The notes under the pieces: model-generated | Seen by the model: only the letters and a program-made list of their open reading frames with translations | Told to the model about the DNA's origin: nothing | Databases searched by the model: none | Program-made: the position numbers and the translations under genes | In this document: positions 45,200 to 57,228 of the stretch, piece by piece | How the letters are laid out: each line of letters opens with the position of its first letter | Position numbering within the stretch: position 1 is the first letter of the stretch | NCBI GenBank assembly: GCA_036346355.1 | Contig: CM070569.1 | Location: 46,478,276 to 46,542,275, forward strand | Source: Rhipidocladum racemiflorum | Taxonomy: Eukaryota > Streptophyta > Magnoliopsida > Poales > Poaceae | Length of the DNA stretch: 64,000 nucleotides | Direction of reading: 5' to 3'

Positions 45200-46406
45200 A
45201 TCCCTGTTGAACAATGGCATCGACGTCTTGGTCATCCAGCGTCTTCTGTTGTCTCAACAGTTTTACAATCTCAGTTTAGATCTAGTCAGTTTAATAAAGA
45301 CATCCCAATATGTGATGCATGTCAACAGGCCAAAATACAACAACTTCCATATGGTAGCTCTAGTAGGCAGTCTTCTAGTCCTCTAGAACTTGTCCATTCT
45401 GATGTATGGGGACCTGCAGTTCCATCTTTAGGAGGTTTTAAGTACTATGTAAGTTTCCTTGATGATTACAGTCGGTTTACTTGGATTTACTTGCTCAAAC
45501 AAAAATATAAGGTTCTGAATATTTTCATCCAGTTTCAGCGTCGTGTCGAGTGTCAGTTTGACACCAAGATCAAAACTGTTCAAAGTGACAGGGGTGGTTT
45601 GATACTAAGATCACCAATACCAGTACTTGCATCGCTATCTCAATTCGTGTGGCATTGATCATCGTGTCTCATGTCCACATACACATAAATAGAATGGCAT
45701 GGTTGAGCGTAAACATCATCACATTGTCGAAATGGGACTTGCTTTGTTAGCCCATGTTTCTATGCCAGTTCGGTTTTGGGATGAAGCCTTCCTTACAGCA
45801 TGTCACCTTATCAATCGTCTCCCCACTAGAGTTCTTCATAGCATCTCTCCCCTTGCATGCCTCACAAACACTACTCCTGACTATTCTGCTCCCCGAGTGT
45901 TTAGGTGTGCTTGCTGGCCCAATTTGCACCCATACAACACATGCAAATTAGCTTTTCGATCACGTCAATGTGTTTTCCTTGGCTATAACAACATGCATAA
46001 AGGATACAAGTGCTTAGATGGATCCATAGGACGTGTATATCTCTCCTGGGATGTTGTGTTCTATGAGTCTATTTTTCCTTTTTCTGAAAACAACCCCACT
46101 CGGGCTGGGTCTTCTGAACCACATTCAGTTTATCTGCCGACCATTCCTGCTCCATCTCAGTTGCTTGAATCAGCAGTACTCGATAACTCACATGTTGCAG
46201 ATGACTTACCTGATAATAATATCTCCTCTCCAGATGGTTTCCTTGCTATAGATGTCTCCTCATCGGCTGCCGGTTCAGAGCCAGGAGAGCCAGGAGAGCC
46301 AGCAGTAGAGCAGGATCAGTCAGCATCAGCTTTGTTGCATCGTCCAAAAACACGGTTGCAAAACAACATCTCTAGGCCAAGGGAGTTTTGTGATGGAACA
46401 ATTTGA
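45200..46406 (+). pseudogene. Integrase of the Hopscotch-like element
   Basis: From 45,200 the frame gives QWHRRLGHP and CDACQQAK (GAG-pre-integrase), then LELVHSDVWGP and FLDDYSRFTWIYLL, the integrase core with its first Asp. 45,699-46,406 gives MVERKHHHIVEMGLALLAH, PVRFWDEAFLTACHLINRLP and the core's C-terminal side, with a linker to RT. Interruptions occur near 45,600-45,690. Confidence 0.9.
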
Positions 46407-46472
46407 TACCCAATTAGTAGACGGGGCTTCCTGGCTGTCACTAAACTTGAGCCAGACTCACATCATGAAGCT

Positions 46473-47500
46473 ATGCAGAGTTTAAAATGGAAAACAGCTA
46501 TGGGCTTAGAGTATCAAGCACTCATGAAGAATGCAACATGGGAATTGGTTCCTCCAAAGAGAGGTCATAATATAGTCGAATACAAATGGGTTTTTAAACT
46601 CAAACATAAAGCGGATGGGACCATTGACAGATATAAAGCACGACTAGTTGCAAAGGGTTCTAAGCAAATGTACGGAATAGACTATGTCAACACTTTTAGT
46701 CCAGTGGTTAAGCCCACAACTATTCGACTCATCTTATCCATTGCTGTCTCAGAAGGGTGGTCGATAAGGCAAATAGATATACAAAATGCTTTCTTGCATG
46801 GTGTTTTATAGGAGGAAGTCTACATGTGCCAACCACCAGGCTATGAAGATAGGCAACATCCAAATTATGTATGCAAGCTTAACAAAGCTCTATATGGACT
46901 GAAACAAGCACCAAGGGCATGGTTTGCTCACCTTAGCTTAAGTTACAAGAGTTGGGATTCATACCTTCTAAAGCTGATACATCTCTCTTTATCTACGAAA
47001 AGACAGAGGTAACAATCTTTGTCTTAATTTATATTGATGATATAATTATTACTAGTTCTTGTGAAGAGGCTTCTGAACAGCTCATAGGACGACTCTCCAC
47101 TAATTTTACTATAAAAGATTTGGGTCCATTACATTACTTTCTTGGAATTGAAGATACCAGAAAAGGAAATAGACTTATGCTGTCACAGAAGAAGTATATA
47201 TCTGATCTGCTGAAGAAGGCAAGACTGTAGTATTGCAAGCCAGCTGAAACTCCTATGGCAAGTTCAGAAAGATTGTCTAGGGAGAGGGGTACTCCATTAC
47301 TAGAAGCTGAAACATTCTTATACAGAAGCACTATGAGGGCACTTCATTATGTGACATTGACAAGACCTGATATCTCATACTCAGTAAACAAGGTATGTCA
47401 ATACCTACAATCACCTACTGACAAGCATTGGGCAGCTGTAAAAAGAATCTTGAGGTTTCTCAAAGGAACTGTTAGTTTGGGATTTAATTTTCAGAGTTGA
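46473..47500 (+). pseudogene. Reverse transcriptase of the Hopscotch-like element
   Basis: Contains YKARLVAKGSKQMYGIDY, then a DIQNAFLHG motif. A TAG interrupts just before the EEVYMCQPPGYED block. LYGLKQAPRAWF and the catalytic YIDD in LIYIDDIIITSS follow. Several frame changes split it. Confidence 0.92.
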
Positions 47501-47940
47501 AGATCACAAGTTTTGAGTGCTTTCTCTTATGCAGACTGGGCTGGTTGTTTGGATGATTAGCACTCTACCGAAGGGTTTGCAATCTTCCTTGGACCCAACT
47601 TAATTTCCTGGAGCACTAAAAAACAACCAACAGTCTCTAGATCAAGTATAGAAGCAGAATACAAGGCAATTGCCAATGCCACTGCAGAGTTCATATGGGT
47701 TCAGTCAATAATGAAGGGGTTAGGTGTTTTTCAGTCTAGAGCTCCTCAATTGTGGTGCGATAATCGATGCAACAAATCTCACTGCTAATCCAGTGTTTCA
47801 TGCTTGCACAAAACATGTGGAGACAAAATTTCATTTTGTGAGAGAAAGGGTAGTAGCAGGAACGTTGGCGGTTCAGTTTATTTCATCGCAAGATTAGGTG
47901 GCAGATATCTTTACAAAACCATTAGCTCGGGAGCCATTCA
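47500..47940 (+). pseudogene. RNase H of the Hopscotch-like element
   Basis: Short shifted frames carry ADWAGCLDD, STKKQPTVSRSSIEAEYKAI, a CDNRC-like remnant of the D-N motif, and VADIFTKPLAREPF just before the purine tract. It is broken by stops and a frame change at about 47,760. Confidence 0.85.
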
Positions 47941-47994
47941 CTCGCTTACAACACAATCTTAACTTACTTACTATAAGTTCAAATTGAGGGGGTG

Positions 47995-48238
47995 TGTTGA
48001 CGGATATAGGTTTTGTACTGATATTCATCGTATTGATATTCATTTGTTACATTGATGTTTTTCTGTTAACAAATGTATAGATGAGTTAGCTTGTACTATT
48101 CATCATCCGGCACAAGATCAGTTGATCTCGGTTGCTAGATAGATATGAACCTAACCGATTTATTCTTATCTATAAACATGTATATAAGATTCAGAAGGCC
48201 GATTGGTTTGGTTGTGTTGCATATCAAGTTGTTTTACA
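47995..48238 (+). repeat. 3' LTR of the Hopscotch-like element
   Basis: 244 bp, 15 bp longer than the 5' LTR because of a short tandem duplication of a GATATTCAT-containing segment near its start. Several substitutions separate the two LTRs, so the insertion is not recent. Confidence 0.92.
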
Positions 48239-48410
48239 GAGGATAGATTGTTGTACTTAGGAGAGCTCGCTCCTTCTCGAACTCTCCAAACCTGATCTAT
48301 ATACACCCTGTGGTCTAAACAAATTATATACACCCATCATCCAACTGTCCAGTGGAGTTTGCATTATTAATTGAATCTCAATGCGAGTTTACATTTGATA
48401 GCTTAGGAGA

Positions 48411-48724
48411 TACTCCCTCAGTTGATAATTATAGGGTGCCAATTTTTGGGGTGCTTGCGTTAATAATTATAGAACGCATGCACTATCCAATGCAAGTTTT
48501 GTTTATTGTTTCCTCTAATGCCCCTAGTCGAAGTTAGTATTTCTATGCATCACCTCTTAATACAATTTATACATAGCTTAAAACAAATGAAGGGGTAAGT
48601 AATCAACATCTATATTTCATTATGTTTTAATATTTGTGTAGCTTTCAAATAGGAATGCGTGGAAGCACCTAGTCGTTTCCGTATCGACATCAAGCACGAT
48701 TTATAATTATTGACGGAGGGGGTA
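48411..48724. mobile_element. Stowaway-like MITE
   Basis: Starts TACTCCCTCAGTTGATAATT and ends with an inverted copy reading AATTATTGACGGAGGGGGTA; TA at both edges fits the Stowaway target site. 314 bp, no ORF. Confidence 0.8.
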
Positions 48725-48788
48725 CTAATGTTCCATGTGTCATACACTCGAGCATGGACCTAGATATTTGCTTCATCAACACTATATT

Positions 48789-49274
48789 GGTGTTTGGTTG
48801 ACTGGATAAGGTTGGATATGATATGATCATCTATAGATTTGGAGTCATCCAATTGTTTGGATGAGTGGATGGATGTGATATGGTCATCCAGTTTTAGGGA
48901 ATATTTCTCCAAGATGTTGGATAGAGCCATAAAAAAAGGTCGAATGGGCTCATCCAGTTTATTGCATGAAGAGGTGTACTCATTCAAATTCAAATTTTGC
49001 TGAAGTGTACTCGGCCAAATTCAAACCAAAAATTCAAATTTTAGTCAAATTTTATCCAAAAATCACAAACTAAAATTCAAAACCTTGATCACAAGTAGCC
49101 CATCCATCCTCATCCCATCCAATCAAACAAAAAAAATTGACTCATCCTATCCAATCTCATCTATCAAATAAAAAAAATTGGCTCATCCTATATCGACCCA
49201 ACCAGATAGGCATCTGATGACTCCATCTGGATAGCCATATCCCATTCAGTCTCATTCATACAACCAAACGCACC
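48789..49274. mobile_element. MITE with GGTGTTTGGTTG ends
   Basis: GGTGTTTGGTTG on the left is mirrored by CAACCAAACGCACC on the right, with an inserted GC pair in the right end. The interior has inverted GGATGA/TCATCC words, so the RNA would fold back. No clear target duplication was found. The family is not recognised. Confidence 0.55.
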
Positions 49275-50133
49275 CATATAACTTGGCCACGAGGCTTCTA
49301 CATTTCAAATTCACACACATACAGACATACTATATAGCTTCATGCCAAGAAATTAATCTGAGCTGCCTAACAAAAGATATCTTAGCCAAAGTTGCCCAGG
49401 AGCGTAGCAAAAGGAAGATCTTCTTGGACTGATCCACAATGATGCATGCTTGAATGCCATGCAAGAGCCAGCCGTAGCTCGCTTGGTGATTTATTCCAGG
49501 TCAAGGGGAAGATGTACGTACAACAGGTGCTCCAGTACAAAATCTCGTCTAAATTTTGGAAATTTTGGCTGAAATTTCGAATTTTGGTCAGGGTCGAGAT
49601 TTGAAATCTCGCCAGAATTTAAAAAAAAAATCAAAAGTTGCTACAGTGATTTCGGTGAATTTCAACGAGATTTTGGATTTTTGGACCGAATTACTACAAA
49701 TTCGAATGGCTTTCATGTTTTTATGATCGGATTTAGCGCTAGTTTTTTTGGTGAAGAATCAATGTCTTTTTTGAGGAATACATACGAAAATCTTGATCGC
49801 TTTAAAACTTTACATATGGAAACATCCATTGATTTTTATAACCTTACATTAATTAGATGCACTACTAAATATAATTATTATACTGGAGAGGTCGGTGCAA
49901 TGCCCAAAATATTTCTGCTACTTTGTCAGTCTAGAGAGGCCGGAGGACAGGATGACGACCGGAGCTGAGCTGCTTTTCTTCTCTGCTAGCTGCAACCACT
50001 ACGCACAACACAACACCCTTTTCTTCGTAAGGAAGAAGAAGAATTTTTTTGATCAGAAAGGGCAACAGAAGATGCCCCGGTTTCATATAGAAACACAAAT
50101 ATATTACAATGTTCAGCACAACTAGATGAAAAG
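49275..50133. other. Intergenic DNA before the antisense-ORF LTR element, no gene seen
   Basis: AT-rich, with TTTTGG/AAATTTCG words at about 49,540-49,690 that look like an old repeat. No conserved ORF. Confidence 0.5.
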
Positions 50134-50802
50134 TGTCGGGGAGTCGGGTAGACCCCACAGAATTACCTCGGGTGCCACGAGGGGCGCGGGCTCACTGCTT
50201 CCCGAACTACCGGAAGGCCGTTCCCCTGGACGATCTAGTCGGGCGCCACGAGCAAAGACGAGGTCGCCCCCGCCCCGGTCGCAAGGAGTTGTTCCAAGGG
50301 GCGGTCTAGCCGGGACCTTTAGGAGGTCGCATGGCGGGTGGACCGATAGCTCGTGCTCAGCCGGGGTGGCCGAGTTCGGTTAGGCGTTAGCCGACTGGCG
50401 TGATCCCGAGGTCGGTAACCACCATTGCGTAACCTCCGCTAGTTCGTTCTGCGATCCTCGCGAGGGCGTGACAGAGTGTAGGATCCGTTAGTTACCACGT
50501 TGGACCTGGTCGGACGTGGAGTTAGTGGGTTTGAACAAGCACGCCCCTTTGTAAGCTATAAAAGCATCCCCACCATGAAGGGCGAGAGGCAGATAACTTT
50601 TTCTGCACAAAGATATACACAAGCTGGAGTAGGGCTATTATCTCCTTCCTGAGAGGCCCGAACCAGGGTAAACTACAGTGTCTCTGCTTGTTGAAGCCCA
50701 GTGAGTCACTCCTCCGAGTATCTCATCACGCAAGAAGGGGTCGCGGTTGGTCCCTCCACCAACAAGTAAGCTCGACGGGGGCCTGCTCCCCAATCGTCGA
50801 CA
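50134..50802 (+). repeat. 5' LTR of the antisense-ORF element
   Basis: 669 bp, closely matching 53636-54311. A TATAAAAG box lies at about 50,557-50,566 (GCTATAAAAGCATCC), so transcription would start near 50,590. Confidence 0.93.
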
Positions 50803-50804
50803 GC

Positions 50805-50821
50805 TGGCGCCGTCCGTGGGG
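50805..50821 (+). other. Primer binding site of the antisense-ORF element
   Basis: TGGCGCCGTCCGTGGGG, 2 bp after the LTR. TGGCGCC sites are typical of Tat-lineage gypsy elements, unlike the Met-type sites of the other elements in this window. Confidence 0.75.
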
Positions 50822-51203
50822 TACTCCGCCCGGGGCGCGGCGTCTGCAGCCGGAGGAACTTCCTCCCCGGTAGGCACGGCATCCACGGGCGCGAGGTCGT
50901 CGACTCGGGGCACCGGGTCGGCAACCGGAAGGACGGCGTCGACCGAGGCGGCCTTGGCGCACAACGGCTCTTCCTCGTCGGGCGGGCCCCCGTTCGGGTT
51001 GAGGTCCCCTAACGCCGGGCTGGCGTTGATGTCCGCCGGGGCGTCGTGAGCTCGGGGAGAAGCCTCCGCGATCTCCTGAAGCGTCTCGGCAATAATGTCG
51101 GCGGCCGGCGGAGTCCTCGCGAAACTTCAGCGACATGCTCGCCACCACCGAGCTCCCAGCGTCATCATCACCACTGAGCTCCCCATATCGTCGTCCTCGT
51201 CAA

Positions 51204-53138
51204 TTATGATATGGGGATGCCCTCCCTCGCGGCTCGGGCATCGGCGCATAATCTTCCTCCTTGTCTCCTCTTCAGAGACCACGACCTCTGAGGCCGGATC
51301 TCCGCGGCACTGGCTCCTCCGCCCGACGCCGTCACCGTCGGCGGCTCGTGGGGCCCGGGCCTCATGGCCTCAGTTCCCACCTCGACCTCCTCGCCCACAA
51401 CGGCCTCGGCGGCTGGCAAGCTCCTCTCTAGCACGAGGTCAAGAATTTCGTCGACCATTGCTCCAAAATCCCATAACTCAAGATCACCGCCACACCCACT
51501 GAGACGGTGTGGGGTTAGTGTGATCTTGGGAGGGATGAGAGAAACGAGATGGGGCTAAGAGGTCGACCTCGTTCGGCATCTCTCGGTGGCCTCGGCGCGA
51601 TCGAGGAGGGCAGCCATGTCCTCACGTGCCTTGTCGGCCCTGGCGACGGAAGGGTCGACCTCTCCCAAGTCGGCCTCGGTGATGGTCGGCGTTGGGCGTG
51701 GTTGGGACGCAGTGGATGACCTGCGGGACCTCGGGACCAGGGGGACGGGATCCAGCTCGTCCTTCTCCTCCTCGTCATCCAGAGGGGCCGAGCTCGAGCT
51801 CACCCGCGCGAGCTCTGCCTGAAGAACCGCGATCTGGCTCTCCAGTGCCTCCTTCGGCCTCCTTCTTCGCCCGCGCGGCGAGCTGACGTAAACGAGCCAT
51901 CAGCTCGGGGTTTTTTCTGGTATGTTCATCCATCCAAAGTTTTAGTTCGTTCACCTCCTGCCGATCAGCATACTCCAAATGCTGGCGGGGTGAACGGTCG
52001 TCCGAGCCAGGACGCCTGCGCGAACGCCGAGGCGGAGACGGCGTGGCCGAAGGAGATCGGTCGCGGCGTTTGCGGCCCGCCAATTTTTTGGTCTTACGAC
52101 CTCGTCCCCCCAGCTGCGATGCCAGTTGATCCACGGCGACCTTGAGGGCGACCTTCTCCTGCCAGAGAGAGTTTTATGAGGTCGGGGCACCCTGGAGAGA
52201 CTCGGACCAAGTAGGACGTCAAGAAAGGAGGGCCAAATCGAAAGCTTACCGCCTCGGTCCGGTTGAGGACGTTATTCGGGATCTGGCGACCCTCTAGGAT
52301 TTCCTTGCCCTTGGGGGTGCCGAACATTTCGGACACCCTCACGTCCACCCAGTCCTCCGGTGGAGCTGCGTACCGAGCAAGAGGAAGTGGTAAGACCGAA
52401 TGTCCTCTGCATAGGAGAGAAGGCCGAGGTCGGTGGTATACTGGCGTGACTCCGTGTGATGTCCTGCCACCCTCAACCTTGAAGAAGGGATGCACCCTCC
52501 TCCCGAGGGGCGACACCCGGCTCGATGTAGTCGGCGACATCCCGTCCGGCCACCCCGAGCAAGTGAGCTCGTTGATCAGCAAAGAACACCTTCTCCTCCT
52601 CCGGCTGCACCGTCGGCCGGGGGGTCTCGACGGCACGACCCCTGGCTCCGGAGTAGGAAAGCGAGCCGCCCTCGGCCTTCCTCAGATAGAACCAAGAGTC
52701 AGCCCACCCCGACACGGAGTCCTTGAGCGTGAAGCTCGGGTACTGCATCGGCGGTAGGTCGGAGGCGGAAGTAAAGGCAGCCGGCCTGCGAGGGGGTGCC
52801 GGTGCGCGAAAGGGTGTAGAAGTGAAGAAAGAGACTGGGAGTAGGCTCGACGCCCACAAACCCCTCACAGAGATGGGCGAAGATGGCCATGATAAGGATG
52901 GAATTTGGGTGGAGGTGGACGATCTCGCACTCACAGAAGGCGTGCGGCTTCAACGAACTTCGCTTCCGGGCGTCTGGCCCGTTCTGGCAGAGAGCTCGGT
53001 GGAGACGATCTCTCCTTCCTCCGGCTCGGGGCTCTCCTCGGCACCAGCGGCTCTCCATGAGCCGGCGTCAAGGTACTTCGCCCGCTCGAGAATCTCCAGC
53101 TTGCGCCTATCAAGCTTGCTGACGCCAAACTTCGCCAT
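51204..53138 (-). pseudogene. Antisense 'putative gypsy type transposon' ORF, broken
   Basis: Runs opposite to the LTRs. The likely start is the ATG at 53136-53138 (MAKFGVSKLDRRKLEILERA). After an intron or frame change comes the diagnostic block EIVHLHPNSILIMAIFAHLC and EGFVGVEPTPSLFLHFY, then GWADSWFYLRK. Next are an acidic region, a VRVSEMFGTPKGKEI block and a charged, coiled-coil-like segment (about 52,134-51,775). An acidic low-complexity tail extends toward 51,204. At least four frame changes occur; some may be introns, since such ORFs are often predicted with introns. The function of this family is unknown. Confidence 0.7.
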
Positions 53139-53635
53139 GAGGATGGAGGGGATGATCGGAAAGGAGGATGAAGCGCCGAAACGAAGAAGTAGGAAGCGCA
53201 CTAGTTGATTGAAAGGGCAAGTGGATCTAGGGTTTCTCTTCTGGGGTTTAAAAACCAAACGAGAGAACGAAGAGGTTCCCGCCGTTATGGTCGAGGAAGC
53301 CCTAAAGGCGCAGGGGGCAGTTGAGACGTCCACCACACGGGGAGCGACGCGTGGACACGCAAACCAAGGCTGTCTTGCCGGGCGACGGTTCCCGAGGGGG
53401 AGCGGTTCGTACTAACCGAATGAAGCTTCCAAGGGAAGGAACCGTCGGTAGGATGGGAACTAGTTCGCACGCCCAAGGCACGGCGGGACCGAGCTCGTCT
53501 CTCGGGGCGGACTAATAGCTCGGAGGTCGGGGCAGCTGTTCGTCGCGACCAACCTGGCTGGCTCGGGAGACGGTAGGCCCGAGAGGAAGGTTTTTTTTCT
53601 TAAAGCCTTCTTCCACTCGAACCTCGGGGGCTAGC

Positions 53636-54311
53636 TGTCGGGGAGTCGGGTAGACCCCACAGAATTACCTCGGGTGCCACGAGGGGCGCGGGCTCACTGC
53701 TGCCCGAACTACCGGAAGGCCGTTCCCCTGGACGATCTAGTCGGGCGCCACGAGCAGCACGAGGTCGTCCCCGTCCTGGTTGCAAGGAGTTGTTCCAAGG
53801 GACGGTCTAGCCGGGACCTTTTTAGGAGGTCGCATGGCCGGGTGGACGGATAGCTCGTGCTCAGGCCGGGGTGGCCGAGTTCGAAGTTAGACGTTAGCCG
53901 ACCTGACGTGATCCCGAGGTCGGTAACCACCCGCTGCGTAACATCCGCTAGTTCGTTGCGATCCTCGCGGGGACGTGACAGGAGTGTAGGACCCGTTAGT
54001 TACCACGTTGGACCTGGTCGGACGTGGAGTTAGTGGGTTTGAACAAGCACGCCCCTTTGTAAGCTATAAAAGCATCCCCACCATGAAGGGGACAGAGACA
54101 GATAACTTTTTCTGCACAAAGATATACACAAGCTGGAGTAGGGCTATTATCTCCTTCCTGAGAGGCCCGAACCAGGGTAAACTCTGATGTCTCTGCCTGT
54201 TGAAGCCCAGTGAGTCACTCCTCCGAGTATCTCATCACGCAAGAAGGGGTCGCGGTTGGTCCCTCCACCAACAAGTAAGCTCGACGGGGGCCTGCTCCCC
54301 AATCGTCGACA
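53636..54311 (+). repeat. 3' LTR of the antisense-ORF element
   Basis: 676 bp, differing from the 5' LTR mainly by scattered one- or two-base indels in GC-rich words. Confidence 0.93.
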
Positions 54312-54316
54312 AAAAG

Positions 54317-55605
54317 CAACAGGGAAACTAAGCCTTCAGTACAGAACCCAAGATTTAGAATCTTTAGCATTCCACCAACACGACAATCAACTTAACAGTT
54401 TTAAGAGACTGGAAGAAGAAGAATGTCCAGTGAAATGGAAACATCCTCCTACATTTCTTTTCTAAAGGAAGGCAGACATGCATGCATACTAGTACTAGTT
54501 TTGAAGATGGACGTACGACGATTGGATTTGTTTGCTTCCAAGGCTTAAGTGGATATATGTTGGTTGGGAGTATTAGGATATATCTCTCGATCGATCAGTC
54601 ACAATATTAAATAGGGTTCACGCGTGCATGTGTAGCGACCGACTTTTAATAGTTAGTGACTGCCACACTTTATAACCATGGTGTGTATTTATTACTCCAT
54701 ATATTAAGGTATTTTATGTGCAAATATTTACTAGTATTTTGCATTCAAATAGATAAAAATATAGATAAATACTTGCATGATTTTTTTCATATTTTTTCTA
54801 ACCTTTTCTAGCCTCCGAATGCTATTTCACATGGGTTGAAAATGATCAAAATTTCGATGATTTCAACCAAAATTTCGGTTTTGCTGTCTTAAAAATACCA
54901 GATTTAAAATTTAGTTTTTAAATTTTATAAAATTTTATCTAAAATTTTAAGATTTTATTAAAATTTTAATAATTCTTTAAGATATAGGCTCTCTCGCTAG
55001 CCGCCACTGCGGGCACTTTCTCCTGGTGCGGCGGGCCTGCTCAAATCGTCCTGCAAATATCCCTTTTGTCTGGCGCGACGCCGGGGAATATTCTCCTCCC
55101 TTCCCCTTGGCCAATCTGCGTCTCCTCTCTTTTCATTTCTCCCCGCCACGTACGGCGGCTACACATTAGAGTACAGCCGCTACGCCTTTAATTTTGCAAC
55201 GTTACTCATCCGTCCAACGTCGTACACATAAACTAAGGAGATTTTGAGAATGATTAGACCGTATGTAATTATTATCTATAAACATTATATTCAATATATG
55301 CATTTGGAAAATATAAAGTAAGTCTAGATACTTATTAAAAGTATAAAGAAATTATCACACTAATTTTGTATTAAAATATAAAATATATCTAATATTTATG
55401 AATAAAATTATTAAAAAAATACAACGTATAAAGTTAGACGAGTTTTTTTTGCTTGCCTTTCCATGATAATCCTGCTCTCTTTTTTCTTTGAAAGATTTGC
55501 TTTTGTTTTACCCCCGCACTCTACTTTGTCATCTTGTTTCGAGTCTCGAGCCAAACTTATAACTTACAAGGTGATCTTGAACCTCACTCGGAGGGAAGGA
55601 GATCA
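54317..55605. other. AT-rich intergenic DNA, no gene seen
   Basis: No conserved frame on either strand. A GC-rich island of about 200 bp at about 55,000-55,190 stands out from the surrounding AT-rich DNA but has no motif I recognise. Confidence 0.5.
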
Positions 55606-55796
55606 GTGCAATCTCTCTGGGACTGCAACTTAGCAATCCTAGGAGGTGTAGACCGTCCGATCGAACAAATAAACGGTTCGGATCTTTCAAACCCATGTGC
55701 TACAGCTACAATACTTTCGGATAAATCTACACCATCGCTTTTCGATCTAACGGCTCGTGCGTGACTCCTTAAGTTGCAGTCCCTTAAGGATTGCAC
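55606..55796. mobile_element. TIR MITE, 191 bp, GGGACTGCAACTTA-type ends
   Basis: The left end GTGCAATCTCTCTGGGACTG, continuing CAACTTA, matches the inverse of the right end over about 27 bp with a few mismatches. The interior is short and unique. Target duplication not clear; family unknown. Confidence 0.7.
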
Positions 55797-57228
55797 AGGA
55801 ACCGTGTCCGGCTCGAAGGTTTCAATTCTTATGTACTCCACTCCACTTTTACTGTTGAGAACTAACACACTGACTATGTTTACCGAGGATTATTCACCGT
55901 ATTCAGAGTTTACCTCGGTTTCAAAATATCACCATGTTTTTCAAAAAAAAAAGCTAAGAACATTAACATTTATTAAAAAAACAATAATAATCGGGCTACA
56001 AACAAAAAACCACGTACAACTCACACACTCACCAGCCGAGCTGTTTTGGTAGGCGTGTCTTCTGCCTGCTTTCAGGAGTGAAATAACTGATGGTTACGGT
56101 TATTCCGAAGGTAACCTCAAATTTAAGAACACCCTTTTGAGATATCATGTCATATTCTTCATCCATTTTCATATTTTCTTTCTTACTAACTTCTCTACCT
56201 CCATTCCTTTCACTTTAAAACAAAATTTTCAAATTATAAATTTTACCATTGAAAACTTTAAAACGTAAAGTTCCAACATGGAAAAAATTTAACTAAAAAT
56301 TTTAAAATAAAAAATTAAATAAAAAATAAAAAAAAGATATAACTTGAAAATTTTCAAATTAGAAATTTTCGAGTAAAAAATTTTTTAAACAAAAAAGTCT
56401 CAAATTAGAAAGTTTCAGCTCAAAAAATTTAAATCAAAAAATTCCAAATTAGAAAGTTTAAACTAAAAAAATTTTAAATAAAAAATTATTAAATTAGAAA
56501 GTTTCAACTCAAAAAGTTTTAAATCAAAAAATTCTAAATTAGAAAGTTCAATAGAAGAAATTTCAATTCAAAAAGTTTTGATTTAAAATTCAATTCTAGA
56601 AATTTCCAACTCAAAAAATTTCAAATAAAAAAGTTTCAACCAAAAAATTTATCAAAAAACTTCAAATTAGAAAATTTCATCTCGAAAAGTTTCAACTCCG
56701 AAACCTTTCAATTGAAAAACTTTCGATTTAAATTTTTTTTATTCAACAAAAATTCGGTTTGAAAAGTTTCGATTAATTTTTTTGAAAGTTGTTAAAAAAT
56801 ACATGTTTTCAAAAACTTGAGGGAAATTTTGTATTTTTTTTTTGAGTTTGATCGAAGTGAATGGAGGATGAAAGTGTATGGTGCCATGTGTCACGGCGAT
56901 AATATCTTTGAGGGGGAAAGAAAATGGAGCAAGAATTGAAATGGTGCCACTTGTTAAAAGAAAACTCACATTGTTGTTTTCAAATAGACGTTGTTTTGGA
57001 TTCAAAAATGCATTGGTGTTTAAAGCGGTGGATGCCATCAAGTGTGAATTGAGATCGATAACTTAAAAGTTGTAGTGCCTATATATGTTCAGACCTTTCA
57101 GGATTTAGTGCTTGCGTGCGTGATCTCTTGGAATATGAATACTTATCTAGCCATCTGGAGCTTTCTTCTTCTTTTTTTTGCTAATATAGTCTCTTTGTAT
57201 ATGCATTTACAAAAATAGTCTCATCCCC
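55797..57228. other. AT-rich DNA, no gene seen
   Basis: Dominated by the 44-45-bp A/T-rich minisatellite at about 56,350-56,700. The ORFs at 56,739-57,066 are short and unsupported. Confidence 0.5.
56350..56700. repeat. A/T-rich minisatellite, 44-45-bp period
   Basis: AAATTAGAAAGTTT recurs at 56,402, 56,446, 56,491 and 56,536, and in looser form on both sides. Each unit is two related half-units of about 22 bp built from TCAAAAAATTT words. Confidence 0.85.

Larger units (their letters stand above)
43480..48238 (+). mobile_element. Ty1/copia retrotransposon, Hopscotch/Ale-like, degenerate
   Basis: 4,759 bp with short LTRs (43480-43708 and 47995-48238). The 5-bp flanks are GAGCA and GAGGA, one mismatch apart. 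It has a tRNA-Met-type primer site and a GAGGGGG purine tract (47,986-47,992). The order is gag, protease, integrase, RT, RNase H, as in copia. Overall size and the about 230-bp LTR match the maize Hopscotch type known from the literature. Stops and frame changes are spread through all domains, so it is inactive. Confidence 0.93.
50134..54311 (+). mobile_element. Non-autonomous LTR retrotransposon with an antisense ORF only
   Basis: 4,178 bp with LTRs at 50134-50802 and 53636-54311, starting TGTCGGGG and ending GTCGACA, and a perfect 5-bp duplication AAAAG (50129-50133, 54312-54316). A primer site TGGCGCCGTCCGTGGGG at 50805-50821 and a purine-rich CTCGGGGGCTAG before the 3' LTR fix the + orientation. 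The 2.8-kb interior has no gag, protease, integrase or RT. It carries only a minus-strand ORF resembling the 'putative gypsy type transposon' family. This arrangement suggests a derivative of a Tat-lineage gypsy element. Confidence 0.9.

Noticed and set aside
50638..51148. Extension of the antisense ORF into 50.64-51.15 kb
   Set aside because: The frames cross the primer site and the LTR edge and are Pro/Ala/Arg-rich. They may be an extension of the antisense ORF but cannot be separated from composition artefacts.
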